A DNA stretch of 64,000 bases, taken from contig VWZF01005821.1 in the NCBI GenBank assembly GCA_013396755.1, positions 248,001 to 312,000 on the forward strand, given 5' to 3'. A program made the position numbers and the translations under genes. The number at the start of each line of letters is the position of its first letter. Positions within the stretch are counted from its first letter, which is position 1. This document shows positions 11,417 to 24,400 of the stretch, piece by piece. The DNA is from Sclerurus mexicanus. Lineage: Eukaryota; Chordata; Aves; Passeriformes; Furnariidae. The notes below the pieces were generated by a model. It had not been told where the DNA came from. It ran no database searches and was given only the letters and a program-made list of their open reading frames with translations.

Positions 11417-14236
11417 GCTATTTACTTTAGAGCTGAAGCTCAATGCAGCTAAAGTGGGAATACAGAGCCTCTGCCTTGTCCTGAACTTAAAAGCAGAGGT
11501 CCTCAGAGTGTTTGCCAGCAGTGGTCATACTCAGCCTTTCAAAATAAGGTCTATCTAAGAAAATCTGACATTTGAAACACAAGCCAGTATTGCTCAGTTT
11601 ATATCAAAAAAGTGGTTCATGCTTAGAAACTGTTTTCCTTACATCTTCAGCAAACAGGGATATTTTATACTTTGGTATCAGAAACGAAAGTCTTTAGGAA
11701 CATCTCCAGACTGACTTCTCAATGGCTTCTGTTTATTTACGTGGATCTTATGGGGATATACACTGATATCCTCACAAAGTCCATGGTATGTAACCATTGT
11801 CTAAATACACTTCACTTGTTCAGGTTGCACTGAGACATTCATAATGATGTGGTCAGTGTAGTTTGTGGGAAATGGACAGGACTTCCAGACAGAGGCTGGA
11901 CTGCTGCAAGCATTCCAGCTTGTAGGAGTGCTATACAGCTGCATCTAGACTCAGCACATGGCACTGCTATCAAAAATACATGCTCTTTTCCCCTGATGTT
12001 TTGCTGGGAAAATACATGAGCACAGCATCAGCATGGTATAGCTTTTCCTTGAGTTTTAGTTCCATGCATCCGGGACAGGTAATCAGAGACAAACTATATC
12101 ACCAGACTGGGGAGACAGGGGTAAGAGTTATGGCTAGGGCTCTTATTTTTTCCAAGCCAAAGACATTTGACATGGGAGCATGCCTTCAGAGTATCATCTA
12201 GGACTGGCAAGTCATGACTTAAAATCTAAGAATAATTTGCATTGCTGGTAATGTTGGTATGTCTGGGCTTTGGAAAATCTTAGCATACACATAGCTTCAT
12301 GAATATGATCTAGCATGTGGAGCACAAGTCAGAGAGATCAAAAACATTCCACTGGGGCTTTGAGCATTTTTTCCTGTTAACTTGGTAAGAGATGTAATGA
12401 GTTTGTAACTGCAATTGTTCTTTCTTATGTTACAATTTCGTTATGCCCTATATTGAGATGTATGACAGCAATACAAGCATATAATGCCACGTAATGCAGT
12501 TATCTTTATTGTATTTGGAACTTTATTTTTCAATCAACATACAAGTATTTACATAAAAACAAAATATGTCCTTAGTGTCAAGCCTTTATTGAGAAACTAT
12601 GTGATGAAATAAAGCTTTTCAAAGTCCTTTTTAATGTTAAATATTTATTACTTGTTTTAAAAAATCTATCTTGACTTTAGTGAGTCTCTTGCAATCATTT
12701 TTGTTCTCTATTAAAAATAATATATAACACTACTATGCAGGATTTAAAAAGCTCCAGCTGATCATATTTTGCTTCCCTGAGTTCACAGCAGGCAGGTCTC
12801 TTTGTTCACATGCTGATGCACAATTTCCTTTTTCTGAATATGAAATATGTAGTCTTTAATGGGTTATAAGCCTATCCTTATAAGTTATTCTGTTAGGACA
12901 CTGTTTAAACTATGAAAAGCTATATTAAGCACAATTTTCTGTCAACTGAATTTCCTGAGCATTGCTGTTAAAAGACTTGTATTTAGATGATAGTAACTAA
13001 ATGGCTCTAGATTGTGTGAATATGGTTTTGAAATGTTTTTGATTAACAGCAATGTTAAAGAAATGAGTATCTGCAAAAACTGGATTTTAATAGGACTGGA
13101 GGACCCACAAGAGTTTGATATTGAACAAAGGAAAGAAAATTATTTAAATATCATGGAATCGGGACACTGAGACTTTAGTAGTGTACAATGTGATCTCTGT
13201 CTAATCTGTGCCTGAAAGCATTCACTATCAGGAAAGCCAAAACTATTATGGGTAAATGTCTTATCACCCCAGCATTTAAAAAGATTAATCATGAATTCAA
13301 AGTTTTTGCTTTTTTTTCCATCTTCATAGTGATTGCTATGATATAACAAATGACAAATTTCAATTGTTAAAAGTGACCAAATAGTAGAAACTTATCTCAA
13401 CTACTTCCAGTATTTACATCTAATTAATAAGTTCTGTCTTTATCCAGTGATTTTTAATATCTGATTTCTTTTTGTCTTGCTACTGCCGGAAGGTACAGCT
13501 TGCTACAGTAGGTGGACAAATAGTGCATCTCCAGAAATGTAAGCTTTCTTCTTAACTAGAATTGACACAGAAGTGCCTTTCCATGAGCAGTTTTCATTTA
13601 ACCTTCTGTAACTTTAATTATATTCAATTCTTAAAATGTGTATTTGAAGCAAGTGTGTAAATACATTTATTTTGCAGTTTGTTTCAAATATACTTTCCTG
13701 TAGCAAACACAAAACAAATTTATGTATGTCTATGATGTAATGGTTCAAAGCAGTTTAGAATAAGTCTGTTAATACCTTTATGGTTTGTGGACTTCCTGTG
13801 TGTTCCCTTGTTCCAGAAACATAGGTGGGCAATATTACTAAGCCATCTCCTTGCTGTTTAGTCAGCCATATCAAATACTGTCTTAAGAAATATATCAAAT
13901 TCCTGCTTATGACTGGTTATGGTTTCTTGCTCTCGGTTCTGTATGTGTGAACTCCAAAACTTCATTACTCTGATGATTCAAAGGTTTTAATGCCTCACAG
14001 TAGTATATTAATGGCTGTCTATTCTTGTGCTTATTTCATCAGTTAATCTTGACTTTGGTTTTTTTTTTAAAAGTAAATAACTATATGCTTATAGCTTCAT
14101 CATACTGAAGTAAGGAAGGCCAACTTTTCCACTGTTGTAGTCAAAGTTGCATGCTAACCTGCAGCAGCTTGCAGCTGTCTAGTTCTGAATTCACATGCGA
14201 GGTGCATTGGCTTTCTTGAACCACCTACCTCAACAG
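11417..14236. other. Non-coding; probably intron of the gene ending at 17.2 kb
   Basis: No convincing exon. A short stretch at about 13495-13538 lies between an acceptor-like pyrimidine tract with AG and a GTAAGC donor-like site. It is too short and unrecognised to call. The minus ORF at 13140-13349 is unsupported. If the exons at 14.2 and 16.9 kb are real, this would be intron. Confidence 0.35.
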
Positions 14237-14375
14237 CTGCAGCTTGAAAATGCACTTCTTTGGTCTTACTGCTATAGGATAGGATTTGAGGGAGATGTGG
14301 TAACAATCCGAAGTCAGGACAGTGGAATGGATGAGGTACATACAAGTTTTGAATCAGTGTGTGAAGCAATGCAGG
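14237..14375 (+). CDS. Possible internal coding exon of unidentified gene
   Basis: A pyrimidine-containing acceptor (CTTTCTTGAACCACCTACCTCAACAG) precedes a frame open over about 46 codons. The frame includes ENALLWSYCYRIGFEGD and ends in ESVCEAMQ. A weak donor (CAGG/GTGTTT) after 14375 leaves one base of a codon. That is exactly the phase needed to join the exon at 16944 (G plus AG gives Glu). A stronger-looking donor at 14335/14336 (GATGAG/GTACAT) would be in the wrong phase, which weakens the case. I do not recognise the peptide. The opposite strand is also open here (14154-14369), so chance openness is possible. Product, location and role are unknown. Confidence 0.25.
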
Positions 14376-16943
14376 GTGTTTAAGAGCTTGGCGTTAGCAC
14401 AGATTAATTCCTGCTGGATTAAAATAAAAAATTGAGGAAGTAGTGAGACTTTTTACCATGCTAGTACATAACTAATTTTACATTTTGATTTAAAGGGAAG
14501 TGATCTTTCACTCTGATGAATACCACCAGCAGCACGTATACCTCAAGTACTACAGCAGTTAATTCTTTAGGTGCATATTTACTAAAGTGAAGTCTAGGGC
14601 TGTGGGTGAATATGTATGCTTTCTGAGCCAGGCCTAGCAAAGTTCAGTATTTCTGAATGAAATTAACAACAGCAAATTTGCTAAGCAGGTAACTGCCTAC
14701 CTACACATCTGCTAATACTGGACTTGCACTGAGGCATAGCAATGCTATGTGGCAAAGTTCCTCCTTAAGTGAAGGATCATACACGGTAAAGATGCCACAT
14801 GATTTAGGAAGCAGCTGAAATAGCAACTTTGAGATGATAATACTGGATCTAGGTAAAATATGTTTATGCAAGCACTATTTTTTTTATTGACACTAGCTGC
14901 TCAATATTATTTGTAGCTGATTGTTGTTTTAAGGTGGGAATGGGGAAGGCACAGCTGTCCTCATTTTTACTCTGTCCTATTGCCATGTAACAATTCCAGG
15001 TTGTAGGTAGTAATTTATGGGACACACTGAAGTGCAAGCTTCAATCAGTTACTGAGTTTCAAATGATAAAATAGTTTGGATAGATCCTAACAGCTACTAC
15101 TTCTTAATAGCTAATTTGCTGCACTTCCCTGCTTAGACTGTTCACTGTTGTAAATCTCACTCTAAGGCACCTTACTCTGCCCCTCGTACACTGTCAGAAA
15201 CTGGGGAATTTTACTGCTGGATTTTACTTTGAGACTCATTTCATAAGTGTTCCCCACCTCTGTTACTCAGTCTAGTTCACCACACCTAACTGATCCTCAC
15301 ATGTGAGTATTTTGGGGTGAAGACTGCTAAACTGCAAAGAAGTTAAAATTTGATTGTTGGTACATTTGAGAAGGTTACTTTCAGCACCTAATTTCTTTTT
15401 GCCTTTTTTTTAAGTCCAACAGCTATACTTAATCTCTTATTATGTGACGATATATTTTCTTCAAACAAAAATATTGTTTTTCTAAGTGCCAAGTATTTTG
15501 CCTGCTGCCCTTAGATTGAGCGTAAACAGGAAGATCTATGGTACAACTAGTAGTTTGTATATTGACACAGGTGGCATGCTTTTATCAGTTTGCAAATATG
15601 TGTTCAGAATCAATAAGCAGAAACACTTAAGTACAATGAGATATTTAAGAGTGTTCATACCAGGGATATTTTAATTATATATGATGGGTTTATTATATGT
15701 AATTATAAATATGTGTTCATAACCAGTCTTTGGCTTCCTTTGATTCAGGAACACTGAAATGTGTGCTGCTGCATATTCAAGGTCAATTTATTTTCCACAG
15801 TGTAAAAAAAAAATTACATTTTTCAGCTAAGTGCAAAATTTGCTGTATGAAATTTTAATTAGGAACTGTTTATCCAATTTAGAAGATGATAGAAAGGACG
15901 TATTTATTTTCCTTCACTTTCCTAAAGGTGATCATACAGAAAATTTGCTGAGATTGTCCAAGAAAGTGTGTAAAATCCTCATCCATCACTGAGAGCCCCT
16001 GGTCAGGGAATGACAGTGCAGTAAATATTTTCAGCAGCTGCCTTTTAATGTACAAGCTGTTTTCGGTAGGAATTTTCAGCACTCACATAAAACACACTGT
16101 CATGAGTGACTGCCTGTGCTCCAAAGTCATTACTATTGGGATGATGGAACATCTTTCAGTGAATAACCAAAAAACTTTAAATGTCATGTCAAGTGTGTTG
16201 AAGGCATTTTCAAGCCTTGCTCAAGGTTACATGAATATTGAGTAGGCCTGTTTTTAAAAAGTTTGAGATCTATGAGAGGTACCACTCATATGCTGGTTTG
16301 GAGAACAGTCACTTGATTTGGAAGTGGAGGTGGGGAATGACAAAAAAAGAAATCTGTCTATTAATACATACCAAATCTGCAAAACTCCTGCCTCAATATT
16401 AACAGAGCGCAACTTTGTGTGACAGTCAATGCCAGTGATGTTTAGCAAAAAGTAGCGAATTATGCAATTTCTTGAAATTACTTAGCTGTCTAAAAGTTCA
16501 CAAAGGAAAGAAAAGTTATTACAATGGATAATCAAGTTGAAATAGATTTTTAATCCATTTTAGGACTTGACCAATTAAAAAAAATACATAGGAAATGTAA
16601 TTAATCAGATAAAACCTTGGAAGACATTGAGAGGTGCTAGGTGCTCTGTTTTCTCTTTGACTCCAGTAAGAAAGGAGCATCCTGTCAGGCTCTGTCTGTG
16701 ATATCTGTAAGAAATATGGATGCTAATCTAATGAAGTCATGCAAAGTATCCCGTCCAAGGGACTGAGCCCACTGCTTTTGAAGTGATAATATAATTTGTG
16801 TTACCTCCTTGGCAATCATTACTCCTTCCAGTACATCATCTGCATGTAAAATTTGTCTAATCAAGAGGTCTTTTTATAGTACAAAATATTGAAACTGAGT
16901 ATTTTAATAGTGAAACAATGTTTGTTTGATTTAACTTCTGCAG
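14376..16943. other. Non-coding; probable intron
   Basis: AT-rich sequence between the two candidate exons. No repeat recognised. ORFs at 15486-15674, 15879-16082 and 16048-16245 look like chance. Confidence 0.35.
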
Positions 16944-17200
16944 AGAACCAGAAAGAGCAACTAGAGAAGTCGTGTTCACACCACAGTATCAGTTTAAACT
17001 TGACAAGAAGCCCAGTCAGCAAAGAAGTTACATATGATGTGGAAGCGAGTTCCAAGGCATGGAACAAGGCTCTTGCGAGAAAGGAAGCCTGTCATGGAGA
17101 AGGCAGCAAAGAAAAGAAAATAGATCGTACTGGGCCTCCTTCTAAGGGAGAAGCCATTCCAGAAGTAGAAGCTCTCTTGGCAAGACTGCGAGCACTATAG
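16944..17200 (+). CDS. Candidate terminal coding exon, unidentified protein C-terminus
   Basis: The exon follows TTTGTTTGATTTAACTTCTGCAG, a good 3' splice site, and runs for 85 codons to TAG at 17198-17200. The open frame extends left of the AG without any ATG, so it cannot be a stand-alone gene and fits a terminal exon entered in phase 1. The peptide begins ENQKEQLEKSC and is hydrophilic and Lys/Glu/Ser-rich. It contains KAWNKALARKEA and ends in a short amphipathic helix, PEVEALLARLRAL. That ending fits LxxRLxxL, the core of MIM1 motifs that bind MIT domains in ESCRT-associated proteins. This is a pattern match, not an identification. AATAAA lies 20 bp past the stop and another at 18407. I do not recognise the gene; the rest of it would lie to the left. 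Confidence 0.5.
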
Positions 17201-17220
17201 AATAATCATATAAAAGATTA

Positions 17221-17226
17221 AATAAA
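17221..17226 (+). terminator. Polyadenylation signal AATAAA (proximal)
   Basis: Canonical hexamer 20 bp beyond the stop codon of the candidate terminal exon. It would give a very short 3' UTR. Confidence 0.4.
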
Positions 17227-18406
17227 AGCTTAAAAATAATAGCCTATATCTTTAAAGATACAGTAATTTTCTATTATTGACATTGCATACTTCTGAGTTC
17301 CTAACTTCTCTGCGAATGACTGATCTACTTCTAAACTGTTTGCAAGACTACAAAACAATACTATAGTTTTGCATAACTGCAAGGTGGTTTTTTACTATTT
17401 GTTTTTACCTAATAAGCATATGAAAAGGATCAAAAGAAAAGCTTCAATTATTCCAAGGCACAATCCTTTTAGTGGACAGACTTCTGACCACCTGTTTTGA
17501 GTGCTTCTCAAAATATCTTTTAAATGTTGTTAAATCATCATGCCTGGGAATAGGGTCAGTAAATAATCGAAAAGATATTCTTATATTTTCTACTAAAATT
17601 CCTATAGTTAAGAGGTTTTAGCACCTAAAATGTATTATTGTAGTATCCTTTACAATTACAGTAATAGCAAAAATGTATCATATAAATCAGCCATATTCCA
17701 GTTTAAATTCATCAAAGAGCACCAAAGCTTGCTGAATTATATATATTTACCAAATGGTAATCAGTAAACAAAAAATCTATGCAAATAATATATTTTATGT
17801 GTGATTAATATATCACTGCTGTTAAGCTTAGTTATGATTATTATATCAAAATAATATATACAACTGCTGTGATTGCAAGATTTTGCAATTGTGTCTGTAG
17901 TTGGGGAAATGTCTTCACAGTTATTTACCAGTGTAATATTTTATCTTTTCACATGCAAGTTGATATCTTTCTATAAAAGGAACATGTAATGGAAAAGATT
18001 TTTTCAATTGGTTTTTCACAAACTCATTTTCTAGTAGCCCATTAAGTCTTACTTGCTGGCACAATAGGAGACTTGCATGTAATTACATCTCTTTTATCCC
18101 ACTGTCATTGTACGTTGTTGTGTGTCCGCTATCATATTTATTAATTGCACATCATAAAGAGTTGCTACCTATGTTACCAAGTAGGAAGCTACTACTACTG
18201 TCTTTGCTTCATTATTTAAAGCTTCCTTATTGTAAGATTGTATTAAGTATCTAATATCTTTCTTTCAAATTACTCTATTTTTCTTTACAAAAGGCTGAAA
18301 AATATGTCTTTCAATAAGAGTCAGTTACATGAAACCAGTGTTTCAATGCTCCAGTGCTTTTTATATCCTTGTTTAAGTTGCCTTTGTACTTCCTGCACTA
18401 AACATT

Positions 18407-18412
18407 AATAAA
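18407..18412 (+). terminator. Polyadenylation signal AATAAA (distal)
   Basis: Hexamer in CATTAATAAAGTTAATTAG. It would give a 3' UTR of about 1.2 kb for the exon at 16944-17200, a length more typical of vertebrate genes. No repeat interrupts the interval. Confidence 0.3.
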
Positions 18413-21400
18413 GTTAATTAGAACTCGAAAACTGGGCCTGTTTATACATACTGCATGGAGGGCTTCTCAGCCATCCTGGGAATCAATCTCACATTTCTGA
18501 GGCTGTTGTAACTGTCATTATACACTAATTACATTTCCCACCTTAGCTGAAAAAAAAAGGTATTAACAGAACTCAGGGATAGATAGAGAGGGTCTGTCAG
18601 GCAGTCATTTCTTCAGCTCCCCTTGGAAACAAACACTGGGCACAGCTGTCATAGAGAGACACCTTTGGTAACTTGAAATGTATCTTTAGTGGATAACTAC
18701 AAATACAGTGAGTAATACTTGTTCCACTAGGGTCTTCTGCACCTCCACTATTAAGACTTATTACCCCTGTTAACAGGGTGCAGTAAAAAGTACTATCTTC
18801 AAAGTTCAATATGATTGACTACAAAAAAATGTTTCAAACACAAGGAAAAGGCATGTTCAAGGGGAAGAAAAGTAAACGATTCACTGGATCTCTTCAGCTG
18901 CTGAGGACGTGCTAAAATAAAAGGATTAGAAATAAATCATCTCCGAAAAATTAGGACAATGACCTACCAAGTGTACGTGGAAGTACAAATTCATTTTCAT
19001 GACCGCTAAACTTGTTCTTTTGAATTAGTGGATGATAGTCCACAAGAGAAAGCTGGCAGTTCAGGACACTACTGTGTTGATCAAGCAAAGCAAAGTTACC
19101 AAACTATCTACTAATTTTTTCAATGAGCAAAATGCTACTAGCAGCCTAGCATCTCCTGTTTTAAAATAAATACTTATCTTTAAAATTATAGAACTTAAGC
19201 TAATTTTTTTTTACTGTTTGAGAAGCTTTTAGAAATGTATTCAAGGACTTTCAGTCCTTATAGTCCCTGTGTTTCTGAATTATTTCAAGCAGCCATCAAG
19301 TTAATTTGCAGTTTCTTTTGTATAACAAGGAGAACAAAATAGAGTAAATAGAGTATCTACTTTTTCCCCTTCTATACTTCTTTGTACCATCATAATTTGA
19401 TGTACTCAGAGTTCAAGTACATGGTCTAGTTGAAATACATAGTAAGTTTTCTTTCATCATCTTTCTTTAATTTCCCTGAGATGCAAAGAAATACACAGGA
19501 CTTTTTGATAGGAAAAAATGCTTGTAATGCCTAATGAGTTCAAGTAAAAATAACTTTGAATGTATCACAACTGTATTCTATTTGTATGCTTTCTATGCTT
19601 TCATGTTTTTATTAAAGTATAAAACTCAGTTTGTAAATTATATAGAATAAATTACTTTAATAAAATTTAAAAATTAATTTATTCAATTTAAAAGTTAATC
19701 TCAAAATACTTGGGTAGAGCTTAAATGGTGCGTGCTAGTCATTTTTAGTAAGCCATTTTTAGTATCAAGTCTACTTCTCTAACTGAAGGATGGAACTATA
19801 AACCACTCGTGCTAGATATGGACAAAGGTTTTGCATACTGTTCCAAACTCTCTGTAATTCACACCTGAAAATTAAATCCTTATAAAAAAAGCTTCCTGAT
19901 TTCTTCAAACGTGACTGTTCAGATAAAACCATTTGAAGTAACCTTGCAAAACACATTCCACTGCTCCTTTCCTACCTGAGGAGCAGACAGAAGGCACAAA
20001 CATCCATGACTTTTCTTACCAGTACAACTGTAAAGGTCTAACACATCTTTTTGATTCTTCATATGCATTTTGAATTACTTTTCACTCAGTAAAAGAATTT
20101 TGATTACTACATCAATTTTTACTTTTTATAGAAGCTGTATTATTCATGGTGGTGGTCTAAATTCATAGGTAATATTCTATTGTTTTGACCTTAGCAAGGT
20201 AGGAATGTTTGCAGTCAGTCTCTTGAAGCCACATGCAGCCAAACTTGCCACCTGACTCACAGGCTGTAGGTCATACAGCAGTGTGTGTAAGCCCAGAAGG
20301 AAAAGTGATCATAGTGACTTTATTACAAGATAATCCAACAGCATCAGGATGTGGTGGCTGCCATGAGACATGACACTGCTCTGAATCAGGCACTGTGGTA
20401 AAGAAGCATGGACCGGCAACCTGAAAAAAATTGTAGTTTTGGTTCCCAGTAATTATGGCAATGCTACTACTTGGGAGATTGAAAAGGCCATGTGTAGGAA
20501 AAAATGTCTCAGATGCAGTTGTTACAAACAATTTTTCTCCAACACGCAGTTTTCCTTGTTTTCCCACATACAACCAGTCCTTGGCCTGACCTATCCAAAG
20601 TCACTCTCCAGAACTGCACAAGTTAATGCTGAGCAGCTTGAGGTTCTGCATCTCTTCAGGCTTTTATAATAAAACCTGGAAAAGAAGACATTTACTGCTA
20701 ACATATTTTCCACATCCATTTCTAATGAACGGGACCAAATTACAATTCCTACACCAATCTTTCCAAGCCTTACAATACTCAGGAACTATAAAACAAATGG
20801 CTAATAAGCAGGGGTTGATAAACCCTAAGCTATGGCACCTAAAACATTATAATAAGCAACCAGGGTCAAGTGAAAGAGCGCAGCAAAAAAGCAAGCAATT
20901 CCATGACAACATTGTTTTCTCCAGAACAAAATAAAACATTACCTTTTTCTTTTTTTATGTGATGTGTGGGTTTTACACAACTGAACTGCAGCAGAAAAAT
21001 AACTTCACTTAAGAGTCTGGGAAACTGTCTAGTTTGTGAAATAAAAAGAATTAGAAAAATTGCAGAATTTTTCAATTTTCAGTCTAATTTTTATGCCAAG
21101 ACTCCTGTATGTAAGAAATTCTAAAATTACCATCTGCTATTAAACTAACTACAGCACCAACTAATGACCTTGGTTTACATTTTTTGACACATGAAGCAAG
21201 CACATTTTCTTCCTTTCCAAATACACTTTCTTCATTGCACTATTGTGTGTTTTAGCTGAGGTCCAATATTTAGATCAGGGCTGCACCTCTTACTGTATAA
21301 AGAGGTTGATAAAGCATTCTGATCACTCTGACATCAGTGAAGAATAAACAAGAGGTGGTCCAGATACAATTTTTCTCCCCATCCCAGCTACAGAGGTAGC

Positions 21401-24400
21401 CATTAAGTTTCATACATTAGCTGAGTGCATTTAAACCTCTGTGCTTCTATTTCCATAATGCGGCTTTTTATTTTTGTGATCCATGCAACAGTATACACTG
21501 AAGAATCATTAAGGGAAGTATTTTCTGTCAGCTCACCAAAAAGGCACTGAGCAGGTTACTTGCCTGCAACATCAACCCTATATACCATAGGAGGCATAAT
21601 ACTTGAATGTAACCCAAACAGAGGCAGATAACATATTTCACTCCACCAAAAGAAAATGGTTCCTTTCATCTAAATAAGCCTATTCCACTGCTGATACCAG
21701 AATTGTGTGTATTTTGGAAGGATAATGTACCCCTATTTTTAAATCTGTGTTACATTAGCCAGGAAAAATAAACTATGGAAAGGCAGAAGTGCAGAGACTG
21801 GGAAGCAGAGTTGATTAATGTGCTGCCTGATTTCACTTCTGGGACCTGAAATTGCATCCAGTGCAGAATGAAGAAACTGGGGGGGAAAAAACCCAGTCTC
21901 ATCTGACATCTTTAAAGGTCATGATGGTAGGTGATCCAGAGTTGGTATGGCCACAGGTGTCTTGTCTTTTCAAAGATATATATCATAATATTCTCAGAAT
22001 AGCAATGCTGTTGGGCTGTTAGTTCTCAAAACCTTCCAATTAATAAAAAGAAGGAAAAGTCTGACAGATAAATGTGAACCTCCATAAAAAATAAGAACAT
22101 TTTTGTCTTAAATCCAAGTGTCAGCCCTGCTGCTCTTCACTAGGATTGCTAAAGGAAGAGCATGAGGAGAGAGAGGAGTCCACATGGTGGCCATACCTCT
22201 CTACTGCTGTGCCAGAAAATACTGCTCTTGGCTGGCACAACAAAGGTAGCGCAGATGCTGGTCTGCCCTCCCAGTGTTTCAGGCTGTGGGGAAAGACACA
22301 AGAACCATGGCCAGCAAACATGCCCTCAAATCATGGCATCACCATAAAAAGACCCCACTGCTCCAGAGCCACACATTCAGTATAATAAAAAAGACTGTCT
22401 TGTAAAATATTCAGGTGTCAAAACAGCAGCAGAACATGCACATATTCCTGATGCCGCCTAAAGACAGCTATTTTATCAACTCTACAAGTCTGATGACTCC
22501 ATGCAAGCTGCACAGGAAAAACTTTAATTCTCATTTGTTTTGGCTTCTTTGTTATATATAGTTCTAACTTTAATTGAAAATTTTCAGTACAAAGCAGACC
22601 ATATAAACTTTGCACTCTACAGCTGTTAATTAAAAAAAAAGGCTTTTGTAAAAGCTCAGTTTCATTTGTTGTGTTTTACTGTGAAGGTTGTTGCACATAG
22701 TTGAAAACATGCAGTGCAACAGGATTCGTTCTATTAAGTAAGACAGAAATGGCAATTATGCAGTCTGTTGACCAAATTTTTTACTAATGAAGGGTACTTT
22801 GTGCTAATGGATACAAAAGCAAAAAAGTCCAGTCAAACAAGTCACCTTGACAGTAGAATGCAAGACCCATCAGTTTTACTCACTGCTTTGGTAATGAATC
22901 TTGGAGCACAACCCATCAGCGTTGCTCCTGAAAGACAACCACTGGCGCAGAGGAACCACAAAAAGTGGTTTGAGATGCAAAATGGGATGAGAGATTTCCA
23001 CCCCTTTAAAGGTGAATTGATTATGACTAATTTATCTCCAAGGTGCCTGGGCGCTACATTAAAAATGCTTAGACAGAAAAAAATACAATCCTGGCATGTA
23101 GTTGGTGGCACCTCGCCATTTTCTGCTGCAGCATCATGACAAGATAACCAAAGCCCTGTCTTCATCTCTTTCCTTGAATCCACTGACATTGTGGATAATC
23201 AGAAGGAATAGTAGCAACAGCAGTAAGACAAATCTTATTGCTTGCCGCAATGGGTTCCAACATGCAAACCCACACTACAGATTCATTGCTTAAGCCTCAG
23301 GATGATGGGAGAAGAGACAGCTTTCTTCTTGTCCTCTCAGCAGGGATTGTGCTGCACTCTTGTCCACAAGGAACAGAATGAGCTCTCATTAACTTCAGCT
23401 TCAGAATACAATTTTCTATTCCCTGATTACCAAATCCCCAAGGAAACATTAGAAGTTTTTCTTTTTCTCAGAAGGACTGCACTGCACTAAATCTTTCCAT
23501 GATCTAATAAACAGTTAAAATTCAATAGCACCAAGGTAGAGAATCAAAATCATCAGGCAAAAACAAATTAAGCCTTTCCTGAAAGAGGCTGTGCAGGATC
23601 ATTTCTTCCATTTCCATCTCCAATATCTTTAATACTAAATACACCAAACCTTTATTAAAGTCAAAATTGCTTTTAATTAGATAAAACCAAAAAGAGTCAG
23701 TGTTCATCGTGTACCCTTTGCTTGGATGCTTTGATTAGCACAGTTTCATCACCTTATCTCAGAGAATTAACCAGTCCAATTTTTCAACTCAGAAGTCCAA
23801 TATATGAACACAGATGCCCAAAATAAAGATCTAATCCTGTGAGGTCCTCAGCATGTTCTCGCAAATACTCATCTTTCTCAGACTGCATAAAATTACTCTG
23901 ATCAAAGGGTTACTATAGCCTTTCAGGATCATGCCCTAATGAATAAAATATACAAAGGTGACTTGAGTAAAATCCTTTCCAATGTGCTGACAAAGGTAAA
24001 ATAAAATATTCCCCTTAGGACATTTTCCTGGCAGAACAACCTGACCCCTATGTGACTGGCCTTCAGAAAGCAATGGGTAATGCTCTAAGTAACCAATTCA
24101 TTCACTGAACTTTTGGGCAATTTTTTTTCCAAATGATTGACATGTTGCACCATACATATACATCTGAAAGCAGTGTAAAGTTTTAGATGAGTGTATAATA
24201 CATTTTTAACTTCATGCACCTTGCATGCAAACTGCACTGTTAATTGCTGTGGTTTTTGTTTCTAAATGCTGCCCTTTTTCCAGCCATGGATTTGTTTTTT
24301 ACAAATCTCTCCCATGCTGCACACCCAGACTTGCCCCAGAAATTTGCTTTGTCCTTGCTCGCTGATGGAATTTTACTATTATGTAGTAATTGCAATGCCC

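Noticed and set aside
13495..13538. Short exon-like segment between an AG and GTAAGC
   Set aside because: It is too short. Its phase does not join either candidate downstream exon, and no protein is recognised.
22768..23189. Overlapping 123-codon plus and 115-codon minus frames
   Set aside because: The two strands mirror each other, with no domain, splice context or polyadenylation signal supporting either.
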